From Jiulongibacter sp024742395 (lineage in GTDB: Bacteria; Bacteroidota; Bacteroidia; Cytophagales; Spirosomataceae): a stretch of DNA of 64,000 bases. The translations under genes were made by a program, and so were the position numbers. A model generated the notes under the pieces. The model did not search any database, had not been told where the DNA came from, and saw nothing but the letters and a program-made list of their open reading frames with translations. This document shows positions 58,744 to 64,000 of the stretch, piece by piece. Within the stretch, counting starts at the first letter, position 1. Each line of letters begins with the position of its first letter. The stretch is taken from NCBI GenBank assembly GCA_965249455.1, contig OZ252236.1, positions 1,488,001-1,552,000 of the forward strand, given 5' to 3'.

Positions 58744-59985
58744 ATGAAACTTATCTACCCTTTTCTGATTCTTCTTGTTTCTTCTTTTCTGCCTGCACTT
58801 GCGGCTAAATATGAAATTCATAATGCGGAGGAATTAGTAAGAGTAATAAAGATTGCTCAAGATGGAGATGTCCTGGAAATCAATGCCGGGAAATACCTGA
58901 TTAATGGTTTGCTTATAGAAAAGGAAATTAACTTGGTCGGAAAAGGTTTTCCGGTTTTTGACGGACAATTCAAAGGCGAAATTTTAACCATAAAAGCATC
59001 CAATGTTACTGTTTCAGGAATTCGTTTTGAACATGTGGGCGTAACCAGTGTGATTGACTGGGCTGCTGTAAAGGTGATAGAGTCAGAAAATGTCATCATT
59101 GAGAACAATCAGTTATTCGACTGTTATTTTGGGATCTATCTTTCGGCATCTAACAAGTGCATTGTTCGTAATAATGAGGTGGAAGGTATTGCTTCAAATG
59201 AGCAAAATACAGGTAATGGCATCCATTCCTGGAAGTGCGATAGCCTTTTGATTCATAACAATACCGTAAGAAATCATAGAGATGGATTCTATTTTGAATT
59301 TGTAACCAATTCAAAAGTCGACTCCAATTTGAGTGTCAATAATATAAGATACGGCTTGCATTTCATGTTTTCGCATCGCAATAGTTACAGCTATAATGTC
59401 TTTGAAAAAAATGGGGCAGGAGTTGCGGTAATGTATACCCGGAATGTAGACATGCAACACAATACATTTAAGAATAACTGGGGAAGTGCTGCCTATGGAA
59501 TTCTTCTCAAAGACATCACAGACAGTCATATTGAGAATAATACTTTTGATAAAAATACGGTGGGTATTTTGATGGAAGGATGTAACCGTGTTGAGGTAAA
59601 CCACAATGGATTTCGCAGCAACGGTGTAGCTCTGAGAATTCAGGCCAATTGTGAAGAGAACAATCTTAAGAACAATGATTTTGAGAACAATACTTTTGAT
59701 ATCGCTACCAATGGGATGGTGGTTCAGAACTTGCTTTTAAATAACTATTGGGATAAATACGAAGGGTATGATTTAAACAAAGATGGACTAGGAGATATAG
59801 AATACAGACCTGTGAGTCTTTTCTCCACTCTCGTGGAGCGAATGCCCCAAGTGATGATGTTATTGAGAAGTTTCACTGCTACTCTTCTTGACAAAATAGA
59901 GAAAGTGATGCCCAGCTTTACTCCGGAAAACCTCATGGATGAATACCCGAGAATGAAACCGAATTTACACGAAAAAATAGCCTAG
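58744..59985 (+). CDS. nosD: NosD periplasmic copper-processing protein
   Basis: A 413-residue right-handed beta helix of the NosD/CASH type, with a signal peptide (about residues 1-20, ending PALAA). The repeats contain Asn-rich turns such as VIIENNQLFDCYFGIYLSASN, IVRNNEVEG, and HNTVRNHRDGFYFEF, forming a pectate-lyase-like solenoid. NosD works with NosF and NosY to deliver sulfide/copper for the CuZ site. It ends one base before nosF. Confidence 0.95.
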   Translation: MKLIYPFLILLVSSFLPALAAKYEIHNAEELVRVIKIAQDGDVLEINAGKYLINGLLIEKEINLVGKGFPVFDGQFKGEILTIKASNVTVSGIRFEHVGVTSVIDWAAVKVIESENVIIENNQLFDCYFGIYLSASNKCIVRNNEVEGIASNEQNTGNGIHSWKCDSLLIHNNTVRNHRDGFYFEFVTNSKVDSNLSVNNIRYGLHFMFSHRNSYSYNVFEKNGAGVAVMYTRNVDMQHNTFKNNWGSAAYGILLKDITDSHIENNTFDKNTVGILMEGCNRVEVNHNGFRSNGVALRIQANCEENNLKNNDFENNTFDIATNGMVVQNLLLNNYWDKYEGYDLNKDGLGDIEYRPVSLFSTLVERMPQVMMLLRSFTATLLDKIEKVMPSFTPENLMDEYPRMKPNLHEKIA

Positions 59986-59986
59986 A

Positions 59987-60730
59987 ATGATCCTTTTTAA
60001 AGACATAGAAAAGAGTTTTGGTAAACTTAATGTCCTATCTGATGTGAACGTTGAGTTTTCAGGTGGCCATTCTATTGCCGTGGTAGGGCCCAATGGGTCA
60101 GGTAAAACTACTTTAATAAAAATGCTTTTGGGAATGGTGCTTCCAGATAAGGGCAAGGTGTATTTTGATGGAAAACCAATTTCGGAAAGTCATCAGTATA
60201 GAGGACGTATTGGATACATGCCTCAGATAAGTAACTATCCTCCCAATCTAAAAGTATCCCAACTCCTCAGTATGATGACAGATATCAGAGAGAGTGCGGG
60301 CTGGACAGGTAAGTTAGATAATGAATTAATTGATGCTTTTGAAATAGACTCCTTTTCAAATAAGACCATGAGCACGCTCAGTGGTGGTACACGTCAAAAA
60401 GTAGGTGCGGCCCTTGCTTTTAGGTTTAACCCGGATGTTTTGATTTTAGATGAACCTACAGCCGGCCTGGATCCTGCAGCATGTGAAATATTAAAAGATA
60501 AGATTCAAAAAGAAAGACAAAAGGGGAAGTTGCTCATTTTGACTTCACACATTCTTTCTGATTTGGATGAACTGACAGACCATATACTCTTCATGAGCGA
60601 TTCAAGGATACAATTCTATCAGGAAATAAAAGGGTTGAAAGAGGAATTTCAAGAAGATAAACTGGGAAAAATAATTGCTCAATTGATGCGGGCTAAAAGT
60701 AAGACCCAATCAAAAATACTCGTCTCATGA
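59987..60730 (+). CDS. nosF: NosF ABC transporter ATPase
   Basis: A 247-residue ABC ATPase of the NosDFY complex. Walker A is GPNGSGKTT (34-42), the signature LSGGTRQK begins at 131, and Walker B VLILDEPTAGLDP is at 151-163. It overlaps the next gene by four bases (ATGA), which suggests translational coupling. Confidence 0.95.
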   Translation: MILFKDIEKSFGKLNVLSDVNVEFSGGHSIAVVGPNGSGKTTLIKMLLGMVLPDKGKVYFDGKPISESHQYRGRIGYMPQISNYPPNLKVSQLLSMMTDIRESAGWTGKLDNELIDAFEIDSFSNKTMSTLSGGTRQKVGAALAFRFNPDVLILDEPTAGLDPAACEILKDKIQKERQKGKLLILTSHILSDLDELTDHILFMSDSRIQFYQEIKGLKEEFQEDKLGKIIAQLMRAKSKTQSKILVS

Positions 60731-61782
60731 GAAGCCTGACTTTTGTCATATTACCCATGGCTATGCTCTCACTGCTAGTAGGGATATTAGGTGGTTGGGT
60801 TAGAATTGGCTGGCATATAGAAGGGATGCAATTAGCCTCTGTAAACCATGGAATTTTGATGCTTGGATCTTTTCTTGGAACTCTGGTAGCTCTGGAAAGG
60901 GTAATTACTCTCAATAAGTGGTGGGCATGGCTAGCTCCTTTTCTTATGGGCTTTTCTCTTCCTCTTCATTTAATTGGACAGCCTAAAGCAGCTCTCTGGA
61001 GCCTGGCAATGGGTGCCTTACTCTATCTTTTGGTGACCTTTTTACATCTAAGCAGGAGTGTGGTTAGAGGGCAGGTTCTTTTAAGTATTGGAGCGTTTTT
61101 TCAATTTTTGGCTATAGCTGTTTTCCTTTGTTTACATTCTTATACAATGGCTGTTGCCGCATGGTTTTTAGCTTTTCTGTTCACTATTGTCGGGGAAAGG
61201 CTCGAGTTGACACGTTTTTTACCTACATCGAAGAAGGCTCTTTATGAGTTGAGTTTTTGGCTTCTGGCTACTGTTTTGGGAACGGCTATTTATCATAGTC
61301 ATTCTTCAATTTGGGCAGGTATAGCCTTCTTTGGTGTGGCTCAGTGGTTGCTTAGATATGACATCGCCTTACTTAATATAGAAAAAAGCGGAAGCTATCG
61401 CTTTCTTGGGTATGCTTTAGTAGGAGGTTTTTTATGGTTGGCTGTCTTTGGTTTGTTAAGTATCATTCGTCCCGGCACTGCATTTCTTTACGATGCGGTG
61501 GTTCACTCTTTTTTTATCGGGTTTATTTTATCCATGATTCTGGCCCATGCTCCCATCATCTTCCCTTCTATATTGGGTCTTCGTGGTAAGCCATTTCATC
61601 CTGTTTTATATGTTTGGCTAATCCTGCTACATCTAAGCTTACTGATGCGAATTTCCGGCGACTTATGGGCCGTTGCAGAGCTCAGAAAGTGGGGAGGCCT
61701 GTTTAACGGACTTAGTTTTTTACTTTATCTCATCACGGTGATCTTCCTGATGGTTCAATTACATCTTAAAGAAAAGAAATGA
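60727..61782 (+). CDS. uncharacterised multi-span membrane protein between nosF and nosY
   Basis: A 351-residue protein with about 11-12 predicted membrane spans. It is coupled to both neighbours by four-base ATGA overlaps (nosF upstream, nosY downstream). His residues occur at positions such as 30, 41, 81, 190, 192, 260, 274 and 291, several in or near predicted spans (VHSFFIGFILSMILAH at 259-274). The pattern of His in helices is reminiscent of NnrS or haem-copper families, but the match is weak and I do not assign it. Its position strongly suggests a role in N2O reductase maturation or electron supply. Confidence 0.75.
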   Translation: MRSLTFVILPMAMLSLLVGILGGWVRIGWHIEGMQLASVNHGILMLGSFLGTLVALERVITLNKWWAWLAPFLMGFSLPLHLIGQPKAALWSLAMGALLYLLVTFLHLSRSVVRGQVLLSIGAFFQFLAIAVFLCLHSYTMAVAAWFLAFLFTIVGERLELTRFLPTSKKALYELSFWLLATVLGTAIYHSHSSIWAGIAFFGVAQWLLRYDIALLNIEKSGSYRFLGYALVGGFLWLAVFGLLSIIRPGTAFLYDAVVHSFFIGFILSMILAHAPIIFPSILGLRGKPFHPVLYVWLILLHLSLLMRISGDLWAVAELRKWGGLFNGLSFLLYLITVIFLMVQLHLKEKK

Positions 61783-62546
61783 AAAAAGTACTTAAATATG
61801 TTTTGTACGATATCCTCAAGAACAGATTTGTGATAGGATATACTCTTCTATTGTTGCTGTTGAGTTTTGCTTTTTTTGGATTTGAAGTGAATCCCGGCAA
61901 AGGTGTTATTAGCCTCTTGAATATTAACCTGATCGTAGTTCCATTGGTGAGCATAATCTTTGCCGCCACTAATTTTTATAACTCCTATGAGTTCTTGGAA
62001 CTGCTCTCGGCTCAGCCTCTGTCTCGAGGTACAATATTCTTTAGTCAGTATTTGGGTGTATGCCTGTCCTTAAGTTTAGCTTTTCTAATAGGCATAGGTC
62101 TGCCTGTCTTGTTTTTTGAAGGAACAATGGTCGGTTTCAGGCTGGTGTTAACAGGTCTTTTACTTACTCTGGCTTATGTTTCAATGGCTTTTTGGGCCTC
62201 AGTGCTTACATCTGACAAGGCCAAGGGAATCGGCATAGCTCTGGTTATATGGTTTTATTTTACCATTGTCTATGACGGACTTGTATTGACGCTCTTTTTG
62301 AGCTTAAGCGACTACCCAATGGAAAAGGCCACCATTATTTTTTCGCTACTAAATCCTACGGATCTGGCCAGAATACTGGTATTGATCAAGCTTGATGTCT
62401 CAGCCTTGATGGGCATTACCGGAGCGGTTTTTCAGGACTTCTTTGGTTCGGCTAAAGGCGTGTGGATATCGTTGACAGCCTTGTGCATCTGGTTTATTGT
62501 TCCGGTGTTTATGGCATTTAAAAAGTTTAGTAATAAAGATTTATAA
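61779..62546 (+). CDS. nosY: NosY-type ABC transporter permease
   Basis: A 255-residue permease with six membrane spans. It starts MKKVLKYVLYDILKNRFVIGYTLLLLLLSFAFFGF and has PLVSIIFAATNFYNSYEFLELLSAQPLSRGTIFFSQYLG, as in NosY proteins (ABC-2 type). It completes the NosD-NosF-NosY set, and lies 20 bases before the fasciclin gene, so the operon may continue. Confidence 0.93.
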   Translation: MKKVLKYVLYDILKNRFVIGYTLLLLLLSFAFFGFEVNPGKGVISLLNINLIVVPLVSIIFAATNFYNSYEFLELLSAQPLSRGTIFFSQYLGVCLSLSLAFLIGIGLPVLFFEGTMVGFRLVLTGLLLTLAYVSMAFWASVLTSDKAKGIGIALVIWFYFTIVYDGLVLTLFLSLSDYPMEKATIIFSLLNPTDLARILVLIKLDVSALMGITGAVFQDFFGSAKGVWISLTALCIWFIVPVFMAFKKFSNKDL

Positions 62547-62565
62547 TTCTTAAACCTAAGGTAAA

Positions 62566-63105
62566 ATGAAAACGAAAATTGCTGTATTAATGTTGACTTT
62601 AAGTATGGCTGCTTGCCAAAGTTCGGGCAATACTGAAGAAGGGGCTACAGATACTCAAATGGCCGGTGGCCAGGAAACCGTAGTGGATGATGTCTCTGAA
62701 AAGGATGTGGTCAAAGTGGCTGTTGGATCGCCGGATCATACCACTTTAGTGGCAGCCATTAAGGCTGCAGACCTGGTAACCTCACTGGCAAATGCCGGGC
62801 CTTTTACAGTATTTGCACCTACCAATTCGGCTTTTGATGCTCTTCCGGAAGGTACAGTAGAAAACCTACTTAAGCCTGAGAATAAAGGTACTTTAGAATC
62901 AATTCTACAGCATCATGTTATGACATCTGCACTTACAGCCGATTTCTTTCAGGATGGTCAAACCATGGGTATGGTAGACGGAACAAATGTAACTTTTAAA
63001 CTGGTTGGCGATGATGTCTTTGTAGATGATGCCAAGATTATCGGCTCTGTTAAAGCTTCAAACGGCTGGGTACACGTAGTAGATAAAGTAATCTTATTAA
63101 AATAG
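62566..63105 (+). CDS. fasciclin-domain lipoprotein
   Basis: A 179-residue lipoprotein (lipobox Cys17, LSMAAC) with one fasciclin/FAS1 domain: TTLVAAIKAADLVTSLANAGPFTVFAPTNSAFDALP, LESILQHHVM, and the final GWVHVVDKVILLK. FAS1 domains mediate adhesion or protein contacts. It follows nosY by 20 bases without a terminator, so it may belong to the nos operon. I know no documented link of FAS1 proteins with nos assembly. Confidence 0.88.
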   Translation: MKTKIAVLMLTLSMAACQSSGNTEEGATDTQMAGGQETVVDDVSEKDVVKVAVGSPDHTTLVAAIKAADLVTSLANAGPFTVFAPTNSAFDALPEGTVENLLKPENKGTLESILQHHVMTSALTADFFQDGQTMGMVDGTNVTFKLVGDDVFVDDAKIIGSVKASNGWVHVVDKVILLK

Positions 63106-63163
63106 TTGTCTTAGAAATTAAGTTTTTATGATTTCAGACAAGTTATAAGACTTCAAGACGTAT

Positions 63164-63171
63164 TATATTTG
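63164..63171 (+). promoter_or_regulatory. -7 box upstream of the Cys-rich small protein
   Basis: TATATTTG matches TAnnTTTG exactly, 18 bases before the ATG at 63190, so this gene pair may be transcribed separately from the nos operon. Confidence 0.45.
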
Positions 63172-63189
63172 CAATAGAATTAAAAAAGA

Positions 63190-63585
63190 ATGAATTCTTT
63201 TAGACAAACAGGAGCTATCTTATTGCTGTCAGTGCTGATAATAAAGGCAATGATAGCTCCTTCTATTTTTGTCAATTACGAATTAAGGAAGGATTTCATT
63301 ATCAGTAATTTTTGTGTCAATAAGGACAGACCAGAATTACACTGTGATGGCCAATGTTATTTGGCAAAACAACTGAAAGCAGCTGAACAACAAGATGAAA
63401 ATGAGGCAACAGCAAGCTTCATGGATAAGCTTTTTGGAACTGAGTTTCTCTCTGAATCACCTGAATTTTTGACTGACAATAAACTGGAAGTTCTTTCTTT
63501 AGGCGGTTTATCTTTTTCTTATATTGAGTTTATGCCAGAGGCTCATCTTCATGGAGCCTTTCATCCTCCCAGGCAAATAGTTTAG
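63190..63585 (+). CDS. small Cys-containing membrane-associated protein
   Basis: A 131-residue protein with one N-terminal span (about residues 8-26) and a periplasmic domain with Cys42 and a HCDGQC cluster (His51, Cys52, Cys56), then an acidic part and a His-containing C-terminus (HLHGAFHPPRQIV). The Cys/His content is compatible with copper or haem binding, but I recognise no named family. It precedes the MbnP-like gene by 88 bases, a pairing I take as suggestive of copper handling. Confidence 0.65.
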   Translation: MNSFRQTGAILLLSVLIIKAMIAPSIFVNYELRKDFIISNFCVNKDRPELHCDGQCYLAKQLKAAEQQDENEATASFMDKLFGTEFLSESPEFLTDNKLEVLSLGGLSFSYIEFMPEAHLHGAFHPPRQIV

Positions 63586-63673
63586 TCTTATTTCACTTTT
63601 ATGGCTTTTGTGATTCATCAAAATGATGTTTTACAATGGTCTGGTATTAAACTATTTAAATAAACACATTACA

Positions 63674-64000
63674 ATGAAATCTTTACTGAAATCAGGCTTA
63701 GCCCTGATGGCTACAACTCTTATTTTGTCTTCTTGTGAAAAAACTGAAATGGAAGATCCCAATGCTACGAACACGGTAACTATTGAGTTTGATAACCGGT
63801 TTGGTGCACAAGAATTAAAACTGGGCGGAACAGAAATTGTAAACAAATCTGGAGAGCCCTACACGGTAACTACCCTAAACTATTTCGTTTCTGATTTGAA
63901 ACTTATGAATGAAATGGGAGAAATGGTGAGTTTCCCTGACCAGTATTTTCTCATCAAAGAATCTGACGCTGCTACGCATAAAATAGAATTGAAAGATGTA
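63674..64000 (+). CDS. MbnP-like lipoprotein, N-terminal part (3' end outside window)
   Basis: The first 109 residues of a protein with a lipoprotein signal (LILSSC, Cys21). After a short acidic spacer it has VTIEFDNRFGAQELKLGGTEIVNKSGEPYTVTTLNYFVSDLKL, which matches the start of the MbnP copper-associated domain (NRFG and LNYFVSDLKL blocks). MbnP/MbnH pairs, with kynurenine-forming chemistry in some cases, bind copper in the periplasm. It was absent as a longer frame because the window ends inside it. Confidence 0.8.
   Translation, partial: MKSLLKSGLALMATTLILSSCEKTEMEDPNATNTVTIEFDNRFGAQELKLGGTEIVNKSGEPYTVTTLNYFVSDLKLMNEMGEMVSFPDQYFLIKESDAATHKIELKDV

Noticed and set aside
1..64000. CRISPR array, prophage, toxin-antitoxin or known defence island
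   Set aside because: No regularly spaced repeats, phage structural or integrase genes, or recognisable defence genes were found in the window.

Overview
The window looks like chromosomal DNA of a member of the Bacteroidota, most likely an aerobic to facultatively denitrifying Cytophagales-type marine or environmental bacterium (a family-level impression from protein content, not a species call). The evidence is a type IX secretion sorting domain of the gliding-motility type, TonB-dependent receptors with carboxypeptidase-like N-terminal domains, genes without Shine-Dalgarno sites, and recurrent -7 boxes of the form TAnnTTTG, sometimes with a TTG about 19-20 bases upstream. Base composition is moderately AT-rich throughout. 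Most of the window is ordinary housekeeping sequence.

Layout. Positions 1-5700: end of an EamA-type transporter, a zinc-ribbon coiled-coil protein, a Nif3-like protein, a double cupin, tRNA-Asp with its own promoter and terminator, then a gene-poor kilobase that holds a candidate small RNA and a small secreted protein. Positions 5700-14600: pth and pyrR (divergent), aat, an RsmI-like methylase, rodA and mrdA, tsaE-ald, and prfC. Positions 15000-24900: an outer-membrane beta-barrel/TonB-family protein, a sulfatase lipoprotein, an intact IS1182-family insertion sequence, a second TonB-dependent receptor and a DUF547 protein. Positions 24900-41500: DASH-type photolyase, lemA-TPM-TPM, LOG family, DtxR-type regulator, LptF/G permease, argG, a dipeptidase-mtgA-ribBA run, a type IX-secreted surface protein, ybaB, a glycosyltransferase, coaE and dnaA. 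Positions 41500-45000: the dnaA/atp intergenic region with a perfect DnaA box (possible origin) and atpI-like-atpB-atpE-atpF-atpH, with a strong terminator hairpin between atpE and atpF and another after atpH. Positions 45000-54000: a CcmF-type haem lyase, two thioredoxin-fold proteins, and assorted metabolic and unknown genes.

The most interesting part is 53800-64000: an Rrf2 regulator and a di-iron RIC/ScdA repair protein, divergent from a clade II-type nitrous oxide reductase operon (cytochrome c lipoprotein, lipoprotein NosZ, membrane protein, NosL, NosD, NosF, an uncharacterised multi-span membrane protein, NosY), followed by a fasciclin lipoprotein, a small Cys protein and the start of an MbnP-like copper-associated protein. 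The divergent region carries two near-identical TGA-N6-TCA sites, 23 bases apart. Each is centred about 41 bases upstream of one predicted start site, the geometry of class II activation by a Crp/Fnr-family dimer. I infer one NO/oxygen-responsive switch for N2O respiration and nitrosative repair.

No CRISPR array, prophage, toxin-antitoxin or recognisable defence system was seen. No wholly new multi-gene system is evident. The best candidates for undescribed biology are the membrane protein coupled between nosF and nosY, the dual Crp/Fnr-like switch, the candidate small RNA with its repeated 3' box, and several compact promoter/terminator arrangements.
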